From positions 1 through 64,000 of the forward strand of contig NZ_FNEX01000003.1 of the NCBI RefSeq assembly GCF_900100435.1: 64,000 nt of DNA. Reading direction: 5' to 3'. Every line of letters begins with the position of its first letter. Positions within the stretch are counted from its first letter, which is position 1. Made by a program: the position numbers and the translations under genes. The notes beneath the pieces were generated by a model. That model saw nothing but the letters and a program-made list of their open reading frames with translations, searched no databases and was not told where the DNA came from. Positions 24,683 through 34,251 of this stretch are shown piece by piece. Source of the stretch: Pedobacter sp. ok626. Its GTDB lineage: Bacteria; Bacteroidota; Bacteroidia; Sphingobacteriales; Sphingobacteriaceae.

Positions 24683-26524
24683 TTATCTCCATGGTGTATT
24701 TTGGGTCAGATTCTTGTTGCGCGTACGTTCACTTTCAGGAATCTGATAGATATAGCAACGTTGGTAAGTCAGCTCAGGTGCATTTTGAAAAAAGCGTTCC
24801 CAATTGTTACCATGTGTATCCATAAACCATTTTCCATCCCCGTATGCTGGACCAAATACGCGTTCAATAGCTCTCCAGCGACGCAAATCAAAGGCCCGCT
24901 GCCCTTCACCCACCAGCTCAACAATACGTTCTTGTTCAATAGCGCTAAAAAATGCAGCAGGACTTGAGGTTTTTGCGGCCGCCAAAGGAGGGAGATTCCC
25001 TCTACGGCGAACCCGGTTCACTAATCCGATTGCATCTGCCTGCGGCCCGTCCACAGCATTTGTCGCTTCGGCATACATTAGAAATACATCCGCCAACCGC
25101 ATTACAGGCCAGTTAAAGTCGCCATTACTCCTTGCTAAACCTCCATAGTTCCTAACAAACTTTCTAAATTGATATCCGGAAAGATTGGTTCCGTTATCAG
25201 TAAAATAAGGATAAACTACACCGTTAATTGTCGAACTCCCACTAAATGTTTTATAAACAAAGTTCACAAAAGAAGTCTGATCAATTTCTCCCTGCCCCAT
25301 AATCTTTTCATTGTCCCATAGCATAGTGGCTTTCATCCGATAATCGCGATCTCTATAACTCTCTGGATTAATAGCTGAATTCGGAGCTGTACGTGCTCCC
25401 GCTACATTTGGCTGTATCTGTACTAATGGAGGCAGAAAATCTCCGGTAATGGTAGACTGGTAACGATTAGCCAGTTCATAACGTGGTATCACCTGGTTTT
25501 GCCCCAGTCCATTAAGCGGACCAGTAAAAACGCGCTGATATTCATCCCCTTGCACAGGGACCAGACTTGAGCCATGTGGCAGCACCATTAACATTTCCCC
25601 ATTAGCGTTCGAATTTCCCGGATTAGGAATAAACATGTAATAATAGTTAGGCAATACATCTGCAGCCCCCATTGTACCCCATTGCCCAGGATCACCTCCC
25701 CGGAAAAGATCCAGGCCGTAATTCTGAATTACCCCCTTAAAATCTGCCGCCGCCGCCCTATAAGCAGCTTCTGCTTCAGTAGCGCTTGGCGTAAACTTAT
25801 CCAATTCAGGCCAGCCAAACCTATTCCAGCTTGCCCAGAACAATTGCATTTTTCCTCTAAAAGCCAAAGCAGCAGGCTTTGATGGCCGGCTAATTACCGG
25901 ATTTTTCAAAGGTAATTTCTCAAAGGCATAGCTGAAATCGGCCAAAATAGAATCTTTAACCTGCCTAATAGGCATCCTCGACAGGGTGTCGACGTCTATA
26001 GCATTATAAACAATCTTTCCTACATAAGGCACATCCCCCCATAGAGAAATTAAGCGCAAATAGGTAATTCCCCGCAACAAGCGAGCCTCCCCTGCGATAC
26101 CTTCCAAACTCTTTGTAATTGCTTCCGTCTTAGCAACAGGCAACATACGAACATTTATATTTTCAATAACATAATTTGCATGCGTAATAACACCATACAG
26201 GTTTTTGTAAGTCTCCAAAGCTGAGCCTCCATAATTACTTGGACTATTAACACCAAGAGGTACAGGGGAAACAGCGCCAGTATTATATACTTTAACAAAA
26301 TCCCCGTGCCCTTCAAAATGATAATCACGGTCAAAACTGGCACGAAAAGCATTGTAAACGCCCATTAAAGCCGAAGTCGCATCTGCTTCTGTCTGCCAGT
26401 AAATCGCAGATGGCAAGCCAACGGTAGACTTTTGATCCAGCAAATCCTTTCTACATGAACTGAGCAAAGACGACCCAAGCATGACAATCATGATAGATAG
26501 CCGTATAAAATAATTTTGTTTCAT
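24683..26524 (-). CDS. SusD/RagB-family outer-membrane glycan-binding lipoprotein
   Basis: 613 residues. A lipoprotein signal ends in SSLLSSC (Cys24). Family marks are TEADATSALMGVYNAF, the TPR-like region with AGEARLLRGITYLRLISLWGD, the late FNWPVMRLADVFLMYAEA and IEQERIVELVGEGQRAFDLRRW near the C-terminus. SusD proteins cap the SusC pore on the cell surface and bind oligosaccharides. It follows its SusC by 12 bases, so the pair forms one transport unit in operon II. It is longer than the second SusD of the locus (482 residues), which suggests a different ligand or ligand size. Confidence 0.93.
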   Translation of the reverse strand: MKQNYFIRLSIMIVMLGSSLLSSCRKDLLDQKSTVGLPSAIYWQTEADATSALMGVYNAFRASFDRDYHFEGHGDFVKVYNTGAVSPVPLGVNSPSNYGGSALETYKNLYGVITHANYVIENINVRMLPVAKTEAITKSLEGIAGEARLLRGITYLRLISLWGDVPYVGKIVYNAIDVDTLSRMPIRQVKDSILADFSYAFEKLPLKNPVISRPSKPAALAFRGKMQLFWASWNRFGWPELDKFTPSATEAEAAYRAAAADFKGVIQNYGLDLFRGGDPGQWGTMGAADVLPNYYYMFIPNPGNSNANGEMLMVLPHGSSLVPVQGDEYQRVFTGPLNGLGQNQVIPRYELANRYQSTITGDFLPPLVQIQPNVAGARTAPNSAINPESYRDRDYRMKATMLWDNEKIMGQGEIDQTSFVNFVYKTFSGSSTINGVVYPYFTDNGTNLSGYQFRKFVRNYGGLARSNGDFNWPVMRLADVFLMYAEATNAVDGPQADAIGLVNRVRRRGNLPPLAAAKTSSPAAFFSAIEQERIVELVGEGQRAFDLRRWRAIERVFGPAYGDGKWFMDTHGNNWERFFQNAPELTYQRCYIYQIPESERTRNKNLTQNTPWR

Positions 26525-26536
26525 GATGATCTTCTT

Positions 26537-29500
26537 TTATAATTCAACATTCAAGCCCAGTACAAACATTTTACTAAGCGGATATACATCATTGCTGTAA
26601 CTCACCTTTTCAGGATCTAAACCACGATAATTAGTAATCGTAGCCAGGTTATCAGCAGAACCATATATACGAATACTTCCCAAGCCTATTTTTTTCATAT
26701 AGGGCTTATTAAACGTATACCCCAACTGCAAATTTTTTACGCGTAGGTAAGTCACATCATCCAACCAGAATGTACTCGCATTAGTAGTAAATGGTGCAGC
26801 GGCAGTACCGCTTGTTAAACGAGGCAAAGCAGCTCCCCTATTATCTACAGTCCAGGTATTCTGGTACTGATTCCAATTTATAGCCTGATTGGTAGCTTGT
26901 GTAATCCTTGTGTTGGTCATGTTGTTATTGTAATAATCCTTACGTCCTGCTGCCCCCTGCAACATCACCCCCAAATCAAACCCTTTCCAGGATACATTAC
27001 CCCTAAAAGCAAAATTTGTAGTTGGTCGCTGTGTTTGAAAACTTGGATAAGCTACCTGATTATTGTGATCGATTCTTCCATCCCCATTTACATCCTTCAA
27101 CAAAATATCACCAGGAGAAGCACCTTGTATAGGTGCATTATATACATCCTCCCAGGTTTGCGCAATACCAGACGATTGATAAGCATACACAAAATAATAG
27201 GGCATATCGATAAAAACAGCACTTCGATTAAGGAATTCTGGCCATTTTTCTAACACAGTAGTATTATAACTTGCGTTTAGATTTAACATATAACCAAACT
27301 CACCTCTATTTTCTTTCCAGGTCAGATTAGCTTCAACTCCACGATTACGCAGATCCCCGAGGTTTTTCCTTGGAGCGGGATTAAGGGCTGCTGAAAGCAG
27401 AATTGACAAATCTCCGGGACGAATCATTCCTGTTGTTAACCTGTTGTAATAATCAAACTCGGTAGTTAGTCTATTTCCAAAAAATGCCATATCAAGTCCC
27501 AGGTTTAACATGGTAGTTTTTTCCCAGGTCAGATCTGTGTTGATTAGTTTTCTGTTTTGAAAGCCAGTAACAGCGCTCTGAGTAACCGCATTACCATTTA
27601 CAGAACTCGCAACATAATTCGTATTTGTCAGCACTTCCTGTTGTTCATACAAGCCAACACCATTATTATTCCCCAACGAGCCATATGAAGCTCTGAACTT
27701 ACCATTGGTCAGTCCAATTTTATCAGTAATCGGTTTAAGGAATGCTTCTTCAGTAAAACGCCAGCCTATTGCTCCTGAGGGGAAAACACCATATTGGGAG
27801 CCTTTAATAAAACGGGAAGATCCGTCAACCCTGAAGTTAGCTTCAAATAGATATTTATTAAATGCGCTATAATTTAGACGTCCGATATAGGAGCGCATCC
27901 CTTCCGTTGTAGAGTTCCCGCCGTTAGTCTGAGAAGGGCTACTCAAAGCAGCATCGATTTCATGCAGCAAAGGATGATACCTGTTTTCCCTGCTGGCACT
28001 TAAAGTTCTAATCTTCCAGAATTCTTCACTGTAAGCCGCCATTACATTAAATTCATGGTTCTTTGCAATCACCTTATCGTAACTGATTTTTGCCGTAAGC
28101 TGAGTCTTATAATTATTTCTGTCAGTATTATAAACTCTTTCATTATCGCCAACATAAGTACGACCATTGAACTGCTCTGTTTGAAAATTATAGGCTTTAG
28201 AAGGAATATCTGCACGCCAGGTAAACTGACTACCATAATTTAAATTATAATCAATGCGTCCTTTGAGCCCGGGGATCGGATTGTACTCAAGATAAATATT
28301 TCCCATTGCCTCCTGGCGTTCCACATTATTTTTATTCCTGTTGATATAGTCGACATATGGATTGCTAGCCAATATACTTTCATTATAAGCCATCGCACCG
28401 CCATAGTATCCAGTAACCGGATCATAAGGTGTTACACCTGCCGGAGCTGTAAAAATATCCAGTCCACTGGAACCGTTAGCTGTAAAACCTTCTTCATAAT
28501 TATACTTGTAGTCCGACCAGTTGCCTGAAAACCGAACTCCCGCACTAATGTTCTTTTTAATTTTGGCATCATAACTAAAAAGCGCGTTGTATCGCTTAAA
28601 ATCGTTCTCTATCTGTATTCCCTTTTCATCCATTGCCCCCACAGAGAGATAAAAATTAGACTTTTCATTCCCTCCTGTGGCTGAAATATTATAATTTTTC
28701 AACTGTCCGTTTCTTGTGATCAAATCCCACCAATCTGTATTCGGATAACGAAGCGGATCAATCATACTCTTAGCAAACCATTCATCAATTGTTCCATTTT
28801 TAAATGTAATTGAGGCTGGCACTAAACTAACCGCCTGTGCACGCTGTGTAACAGTTAACGCTTTGGCATAATTTGACATAAACTCAAAGGCATTCGTTGG
28901 CTTTTGTATGGTAGAACTTATCGAAGCATTTATTTTTGTTCCTTGCGCCCCTTTTCCAGATTTTGTAGTGATGAGAATTACGCCGTTTGCACCACGCGAG
29001 CCGTATACAGCTGCAGAAGCGGCATCTTTTAAAACAGACACACTCTCCACATCGTTCATATTTATACGATTAATATTGACATCCGGCATTCCATCTACCA
29101 CAATTAGCGGATTGGCGTCATTCACCGTCCCTAAACCACGGATCAACAGCGTAGCACTATTATTACCTGCCATACCAGAAGTTTGATTTACCGCTAAACC
29201 CGGCAACATCCCCTGCAATGCCGAAGAAACATTCGGCAAAGCCCTACTGGTCAGTTGTTCGTCCACTCTTATAGCAGCAACAGCCCCAAGTAAATTTACT
29301 TTCTTTTGCGTACCGTAGCCCACAACCACCAGTTCATTCAGATTCTGGGTAGAAGACACCAATGTCACTGCAGTAAGTTTAAAATCTGCGATCCTCTCGA
29401 CATCCGCATAGCCCAATAAATGAAATCTTAGCATATCTCCACGCTTTGCCTTGATTTTAAACTGTCCGTTACTGTCAGTAACAGTTACCACATTCGTCCC

Positions 29501-29710
29501 AACGACTCTCACTTCAACTCCCGGTAAAGACCTACCGTCCGAATCAACAACCTTTCCCTCTTGAGAGACAGGGTCTTGCTGTATGAATAAATGGCTATGC
29601 AATGGTTCGGCCTCAGCCTGCAATATGCCTACTACTGATACTGCAGCAGTCAGGCCCATTATTCTCCAACATTTAATAAAGCCATTTGGCCAAGAAAAAT
29701 TTGATTTCAT
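26537..29710 (-). CDS. SusC/RagA-family TonB-dependent outer-membrane receptor
   Basis: 1057 residues. After the signal region comes a carboxypeptidase-regulatory-like domain (about 48-125: GKVVDSDGRSLPGVEVRVVG), then LNELVVVGYGTQKK, a plug with the SusC hallmark SVSVLKDAASAAVYGSRGAN, and a 22-strand barrel ending in MFVLGLNVEL. There is no N-terminal STN signalling domain, so it does not drive an ECF sigma/anti-sigma cascade. It is the first gene of operon II, with a 278-base leader behind the operator at 29989. Confidence 0.94.
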   Translation of the reverse strand: MKSNFSWPNGFIKCWRIMGLTAAVSVVGILQAEAEPLHSHLFIQQDPVSQEGKVVDSDGRSLPGVEVRVVGTNVVTVTDSNGQFKIKAKRGDMLRFHLLGYADVERIADFKLTAVTLVSSTQNLNELVVVGYGTQKKVNLLGAVAAIRVDEQLTSRALPNVSSALQGMLPGLAVNQTSGMAGNNSATLLIRGLGTVNDANPLIVVDGMPDVNINRINMNDVESVSVLKDAASAAVYGSRGANGVILITTKSGKGAQGTKINASISSTIQKPTNAFEFMSNYAKALTVTQRAQAVSLVPASITFKNGTIDEWFAKSMIDPLRYPNTDWWDLITRNGQLKNYNISATGGNEKSNFYLSVGAMDEKGIQIENDFKRYNALFSYDAKIKKNISAGVRFSGNWSDYKYNYEEGFTANGSSGLDIFTAPAGVTPYDPVTGYYGGAMAYNESILASNPYVDYINRNKNNVERQEAMGNIYLEYNPIPGLKGRIDYNLNYGSQFTWRADIPSKAYNFQTEQFNGRTYVGDNERVYNTDRNNYKTQLTAKISYDKVIAKNHEFNVMAAYSEEFWKIRTLSASRENRYHPLLHEIDAALSSPSQTNGGNSTTEGMRSYIGRLNYSAFNKYLFEANFRVDGSSRFIKGSQYGVFPSGAIGWRFTEEAFLKPITDKIGLTNGKFRASYGSLGNNNGVGLYEQQEVLTNTNYVASSVNGNAVTQSAVTGFQNRKLINTDLTWEKTTMLNLGLDMAFFGNRLTTEFDYYNRLTTGMIRPGDLSILLSAALNPAPRKNLGDLRNRGVEANLTWKENRGEFGYMLNLNASYNTTVLEKWPEFLNRSAVFIDMPYYFVYAYQSSGIAQTWEDVYNAPIQGASPGDILLKDVNGDGRIDHNNQVAYPSFQTQRPTTNFAFRGNVSWKGFDLGVMLQGAAGRKDYYNNNMTNTRITQATNQAINWNQYQNTWTVDNRGAALPRLTSGTAAAPFTTNASTFWLDDVTYLRVKNLQLGYTFNKPYMKKIGLGSIRIYGSADNLATITNYRGLDPEKVSYSNDVYPLSKMFVLGLNVEL

Positions 29711-29988
29711 TACCTATGTGATTTGCATAGTAAACACTTTCTTATTTATAGTTATTAGGGTAGATCTGAGTTGAGTAGTTACCTTATTTTCATGCGTTAC
29801 CTCCTTTCATGCTTTTATCAAACCACCCGTACAAATCATAAACAGCTAAATTTTAGACCAAGCAATAGCCAGGATGCACATCCGGAAGAATGGCTTCAAA
29901 AATTTATTAAGCAATATGTATGGGCAATCTAAATGGTGTTAGTTTGGTTTTATTTTCTAATTGGTTTGTTTTGGTTTTTTAGCTGTTA
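29711..29988 (-). other. Long 5' leader region of operon II
   Basis: 278 bases between the paired-box operator/promoter and the susC ATG. No gene was seen. It contains small inverted repeats, for example GGATG-TG-CATCC (plus strand near 29871-29882). The leader of the other susC operon has almost the same length, which may point to post-transcriptional control, as known for some Bacteroides sus-like operons. Confidence 0.4.
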
Positions 29989-30019
29989 TGTATACAAATA
30001 TATAATTATTTTGTATACA
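29989..30019. promoter_or_regulatory. Paired-box GntR operator/promoter of operon II
   Basis: GTATAC at 29990-29995 and 30013-30018, starts 23 bp apart, with TGTATACAAA / TTTGTATACA extensions. On the minus strand TATATTTG (29995-30002) is a -7-like element, and a TTG (plus 30021-30023) lies 18 bases upstream of it, a good -33/-7 spacing. It drives the susC-susD-DUF5018-DUF4466 unit. Confidence 0.72.
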
Positions 30020-30073
30020 ACAAAATAATACACAAGGTTATTTAACCTATTTTACCACAAGAAGTTAAAAAAA

Positions 30074-30103
30074 AATGTCACAACCTGTAAAGGTTGTGAC
30101 ATT
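30074..30103 (-). terminator. Intrinsic terminator of operon I
   Basis: A 12-bp perfect stem, AATGTCACAACC (30074-30085) and GGTTGTGACATT (30092-30103), with a 6-base loop, followed on the minus strand by a T-run (plus-strand A-run 30067-30075). It ends the susC-susD-DUF5009-lyase transcript, whose last stop is at 30232. Confidence 0.88.
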
Positions 30104-30193
30104 CAATAAAACTAACCATATAATTAATCTCAAGCCTCTATTACCGATAAAAAGAACATCAGCAACAAAAGTCTTTCAAATAACACACATTTA

Positions 30194-30224
30194 TGTAAAC
30201 ATTATTTAATATAAAAAGTAAACA
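30194..30224. promoter_or_regulatory. Paired-box site in the 3' region of operon I
   Basis: GTAAAC at 30195-30200 and 30218-30223, starts 23 bp apart, and very similar to the gntR-proximal site at 23110. It lies between the lyase stop codon (30232) and the terminator (30074), about 480 bases upstream of the operon II susC. It may be an auxiliary operator for operon II or a roadblock; which is not clear. Confidence 0.55.
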
Positions 30225-30231
30225 CAAAACA

Positions 30232-32982
30232 CTACCTAAGATCAGCCACACCATAAACCCTACCTGGTGTTGCTATAAACTTCCCGCCCTCGGTTTTAAA
30301 TGAGATCGTATTTTTGCCAGGAACAACATCATAGTTAAAATTCACTTTACCGTCGGCATTCTTCACATTCCAAAATCCAGAATCTAAGCCGGTTAGCACA
30401 ACCTGATAAGCAGAACCAGCAGGAACATCTACAGTAAATGAAGACCTAATAAAATCTGAGCTTGAGCTCATGACCACGATTCTATCAGCAATCCTAACCT
30501 GGTAACATGCCCCTGTTTCCTTAAAATCTAAAGGCAATGGTTTGGTATCCCCAGAAGTCATTTGAAACACCGTCAGAAAGCGATCCCGTTTATTGGCTTT
30601 TTTTGGAGAGATCATAATGCGATGTCCATTCGCTTCTGCCTTTGGCGAAATCACTTCAAATTGCTGACCAAAGGTACTGTTGGCCGCTTTTCCGCTTAAA
30701 ATCTCAGTCTTACGATCAGCGGCTGATGGCACCAACATATTTACATGTGTTTTTCCTACCAAACCATTCAGCTCACTTTTCAATACCAAACTCCCATTCA
30801 TTTCTTCAGGTTTATTCAACGTATTGATTTGCCAATACTTTTGAAATTCAGGATTAGCAGTCGTCATGTCATCCGTTAAAATAATCACAGCAGGCACATC
30901 CGCTCTGTTTAAGTTCAGAAAGCAAAAGCCCCGTGTATAATTACTCATCTTAGCACTATACGCGCCTGTCAGATCCACTTTAAAATAGCTATACGAAGGT
31001 TTTAGCTTTGAAGGCCCAAAGTCGGTAGACAACACCTTTCCATTGTCAAACCAAGGATCTGAAGTCACTTCCTCAGGAGTTAAGGGGAAACGTTGATTAA
31101 AACGCGTTCCGCCATCCAGGAATTTTGAACGAAACAGCAATTGCTCATTCGGGTCTTTAGCCAGCATCAAACTGTGAGCAATGGATCTTTTATTAAAATT
31201 ATAATCATAAGGCGTGCCATAGGATAAATACAATCCAATATCACCTACCTGGATACCATGATAATAAATCTGCAATCCACCGGCATCCGATTGTTGATGG
31301 TTGCCAAACTGATAGCCACCACCTTTTATCTCAGCAATCACATCATTACTGCTTTCCTTATTATCCCAGCCTGTACGGGCAACCATCCCACCCAATACTT
31401 TTCCAAAATCTTTAGTCAAAGGCAAAGTATTCAAGTTATGATCTGCTTTTAACTTCGGATCATTCACCAACAAAAACAACACTGGATTGTCAGGCAACCC
31501 ACCCTCCCGTTCAAATTCCCCTTTAATCATCGGATCATTAGCATAGGCAGAACTCAATAGCATAGTTTGTGGTTGCTTCCAATAAAGTGGCCTTTCGCCT
31601 CCAAACTTTACACTAAACATATCGCCATCACGCAACATATAGCCATCCGGCAGACGCATATATAGCCAATAATAAGGCAAGCTCTTGATGTTATCGTCAA
31701 AGACAGACAAACCCGTCATCCTATAATAAAGCCAAACGGCATACATTTCCCAGCCAAAACGATAAGCACCATAATCCACGCCCTGATTGTGACGCGGCGA
31801 CTCATATTCAAACTTCCGCATGGGCACTAAATTCTCTAAAATCGCATAAGAGGTGTACTTATACAGTTCAGGGTTCTTGTCATAAAGCGCAATACTCATC
31901 GACAACAGGTCGCGACTTAATTGCGCCTCATTTCCATGGCCATTCACAATACTATCCATAAATGGTGGCCAGCCCATTTCCATTTCTCTGGCTAAGCCTA
32001 GCATCTTATCGTATAACAGTTGCTTATCTTTTTCGCTCAATAGATCATAACACCAATCGTAAACCAGGGATGCAGTATAAATAGCTCTACCGATTTCACG
32101 GGTAATGTCTCCATACTTCACATTCCCAAACTCCAGCATCGTCATGTAATTGACCATCAATCGAGCAGCCTCCTGACCGACTTTTTTATCCTTGGTCATC
32201 AGATAATAAAAAGCTTTGGTCTGAGCAGCCTTCTCTAGTTCTTCCTGATAAAAAACTTCCTTATTCGCATCAAAATCAAATCGATAAGGCACCTTAGCTG
32301 AAGCTGAAACACTGGTCCATATAGCTTGATTTTCGCCCTCAGTCAACCGCGCCTTTACCATTGGCAAAGTCTGTGGAGTTACCCAAAGTCTTGGGTGACC
32401 ACTAGGCGGTACAATCTTGGGCACATAATTACGCGCTGCCAAAGGTACTTCCGGAGCATTATAATTCTTCCACTCTATATAACCCAACTGAACGCCTTTT
32501 GGCAACCACAGCTTAACTTGCTGGTCTTTGCCATTCAGCTCAAATTTACCAGATACCTGATTCGCCGCCTGATGCAAATCATATAGAATACGTTTTGTGG
32601 GCCGCTCATCTCCAATCTGTATCTTCACATACAGCGCAATCACGTTGCCCTGCTCGTCCTTTTTCAAATCCCCCGCAGGAACAGCATAGGTCGACAATTG
32701 ATAGGTTCCTGCCTCAGGTACTTTTACAGCGAATACCACATCGGGTTCAGAAAGTGGAGCATCTACCTTCGAAACTTCATTCTTCTTCAACATCAGGCCG
32801 TTTTCATTCCCAGCACCAGACGTTTTTTCTGTAGTCTTTGCATTAATCTGCGCCTGATCGGCGGGGAAACGCTTTACAAACTTATCCCCCACAACGTACG
32901 GGTGTACCTGTGAGAATGCTGCTAATGAACTAATGTTCAATAATATTATAAAAACAAAACCTATTTTCACTTTCATCATCAT
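30232..32982 (-). CDS. Heparinase II-like polysaccharide lyase (PL21-type)
   Basis: 916 residues with a Sec signal (FVFIILLNISSLAAFS). A 170-residue N-terminal beta domain precedes the (alpha/alpha) toroid, which starts at HPRLWVTPQTLPMVKARL. By memory alignment with Pedobacter heparinus heparinase II (about 770 residues) the catalytic residues are kept: His349 and Glu352 in GHGNEAQLSRD, Tyr404 in NQGVDYGAYRF, His562 in NHQQSDAG. Of the three zinc ligands, Asp581 and His603 are present but the first is Gln564 instead of His. It cleaves a uronate-containing polysaccharide by beta-elimination; the exact substrate is open. Up to three ATG codons in a row (32982-32974) can serve as start. Last gene of operon I. 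Confidence 0.85.
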   Translation of the reverse strand: MMMKVKIGFVFIILLNISSLAAFSQVHPYVVGDKFVKRFPADQAQINAKTTEKTSGAGNENGLMLKKNEVSKVDAPLSEPDVVFAVKVPEAGTYQLSTYAVPAGDLKKDEQGNVIALYVKIQIGDERPTKRILYDLHQAANQVSGKFELNGKDQQVKLWLPKGVQLGYIEWKNYNAPEVPLAARNYVPKIVPPSGHPRLWVTPQTLPMVKARLTEGENQAIWTSVSASAKVPYRFDFDANKEVFYQEELEKAAQTKAFYYLMTKDKKVGQEAARLMVNYMTMLEFGNVKYGDITREIGRAIYTASLVYDWCYDLLSEKDKQLLYDKMLGLAREMEMGWPPFMDSIVNGHGNEAQLSRDLLSMSIALYDKNPELYKYTSYAILENLVPMRKFEYESPRHNQGVDYGAYRFGWEMYAVWLYYRMTGLSVFDDNIKSLPYYWLYMRLPDGYMLRDGDMFSVKFGGERPLYWKQPQTMLLSSAYANDPMIKGEFEREGGLPDNPVLFLLVNDPKLKADHNLNTLPLTKDFGKVLGGMVARTGWDNKESSNDVIAEIKGGGYQFGNHQQSDAGGLQIYYHGIQVGDIGLYLSYGTPYDYNFNKRSIAHSLMLAKDPNEQLLFRSKFLDGGTRFNQRFPLTPEEVTSDPWFDNGKVLSTDFGPSKLKPSYSYFKVDLTGAYSAKMSNYTRGFCFLNLNRADVPAVIILTDDMTTANPEFQKYWQINTLNKPEEMNGSLVLKSELNGLVGKTHVNMLVPSAADRKTEILSGKAANSTFGQQFEVISPKAEANGHRIMISPKKANKRDRFLTVFQMTSGDTKPLPLDFKETGACYQVRIADRIVVMSSSSDFIRSSFTVDVPAGSAYQVVLTGLDSGFWNVKNADGKVNFNYDVVPGKNTISFKTEGGKFIATPGRVYGVADLR

Positions 32983-33019
32983 TTTCAAATCGAGGGTAAC
33001 GAACAGCATTCTTTTGTAA

Positions 33020-34147
33020 TTAAACCTTAATATAAATCTTATTCTTATTTAAAAGCCATCCAATGCACCAGCAGAACAACATATTTGTAAGCGCAAAAAG
33101 CAATGAGCCGGCAGAACCAGGCAAAATCGCTTGAAAAACACTATTGTTAATTTGTTCGTAGAGATTAATTGAGCCTACCGGGATTTTACGGAGCACAATC
33201 AATAGCATTTCTGCAAACATGTAGATCACCAGGGGATTCTTCCCAAAAATGGTAAAGAAATGAACCCAGCCCTTGTCAGAACTACCTTCTTTATCGGTCA
33301 TCAATACCAATAGAGGAAGCAGCATCAAATCAAGACCAATAGTTAAAAGTGAGAACGAGCTCGACCATATTTTCTTGTTGATGGGAAATACAGTATTCCA
33401 TAAAAGCGCTAACACAATCCCGGCAATTCCGATGAGAAACAATGGCCTTATTGCCAGGCGCGACATGCCCTTTTCCTGGAGATACTTTCCTACCAGATAG
33501 CCAGCCAAAGTATTGACTACCGCAGGCAGCGTACTGAGCAAGCCTTCCGGATCAAAAACGCCATGATCATAGTAAAGATGAGCGCTACCAAAAAGCAAGA
33601 TATCCAACTTTGTAATTGCATTTCCCTCAATAGAAAAAGGGTCGCCGGTACCAAACATCAACAGCACAACCCAATACACCAGGAGTATCCCTAGCCCCAA
33701 ATAAACCAAAAACCTGCTGCTTAGGTAACGAACGGCCAATGCGGTCAGCAAATAACAGATCGCTATACGCTGCAAAACACCGAAATAACGGGTTTCAGCA
33801 ATCGGAAAAGGAATTATGTTGTTATGGGCATCCAATCTGTAAAAGGGGAACCAACTCATCAAATAGCCCAACAGAAAGATGATAAAAAACCGTTTAAAAA
33901 TACGGTACAACACCTGACCAGAAGACAGCGTTACAAACTTCTTCTCAGAAAAGCTTAAAGCATTTCCCACCGCAAAAAGGAAAGATGGAAAAACCAGATC
34001 GGTAGGTGTAAAACCATGCCAGGGAGCATGATCAAGCGGCCAGTAAGGCAAAGCTCCCGAACCCGGGCTGATGACAATAATCATGAAACATATCGTCATT
34101 CCACGAAAGACATCTAGTGCAGTGAAACGGGTTGTAGTTTCGGTCAT
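33020..34147 (-). CDS. DUF5009 / heparan-alpha-glucosaminide N-acetyltransferase-like membrane protein
   Basis: 375 residues with about ten transmembrane helices. The opening RFTALDVFRGMTICFMIIV and the motif APWHGFTPTDLVFPSFLFAVG are the hallmarks of the DUF5009/HGSNAT acyltransferase family; the conserved His and Asp lie in this loop. The human relative acetylates terminal glucosamine of heparan sulfate across a membrane. Here it may acetylate or otherwise modify a sugar released by the lyase encoded 37 bases downstream. Placement with a heparinase II-like enzyme is suggestive of an amino-sugar-containing glycan but does not prove it. Confidence 0.82.
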   Translation of the reverse strand: MTETTTRFTALDVFRGMTICFMIIVISPGSGALPYWPLDHAPWHGFTPTDLVFPSFLFAVGNALSFSEKKFVTLSSGQVLYRIFKRFFIIFLLGYLMSWFPFYRLDAHNNIIPFPIAETRYFGVLQRIAICYLLTALAVRYLSSRFLVYLGLGILLVYWVVLLMFGTGDPFSIEGNAITKLDILLFGSAHLYYDHGVFDPEGLLSTLPAVVNTLAGYLVGKYLQEKGMSRLAIRPLFLIGIAGIVLALLWNTVFPINKKIWSSSFSLLTIGLDLMLLPLLVLMTDKEGSSDKGWVHFFTIFGKNPLVIYMFAEMLLIVLRKIPVGSINLYEQINNSVFQAILPGSAGSLLFALTNMLFCWCIGWLLNKNKIYIKV

Positions 34148-34192
34148 TTTTTGCAGCTAAAAAGGAAATTAATATCAAACATCATTTACAAT

Positions 34193-34224
34193 CAGGCTGT
34201 ATCGTTAATTAACAACACAGCCTG
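34193..34224. other. Intercistronic hairpin between susD and DUF5009 gene
   Basis: An 8-bp stem CAGGCTGT (34193-34200) / ACAGCCTG (34217-34224) with a 16-base loop, in the 104-base gap between susD and the DUF5009 gene. There is no T-run on the minus strand, so it is more likely an RNA-stability or attenuating element that lowers expression of the downstream enzymes than a full terminator. Confidence 0.45.
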
Positions 34225-34251
34225 ACTGATTAAAAAAAACCAAAAAACAAA

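Noticed and set aside
34193..34224. Terminator splitting operon I
   Set aside because: The hairpin lacks a T-run on the minus strand, and the downstream genes have no separate operator or promoter, so read-through is assumed.
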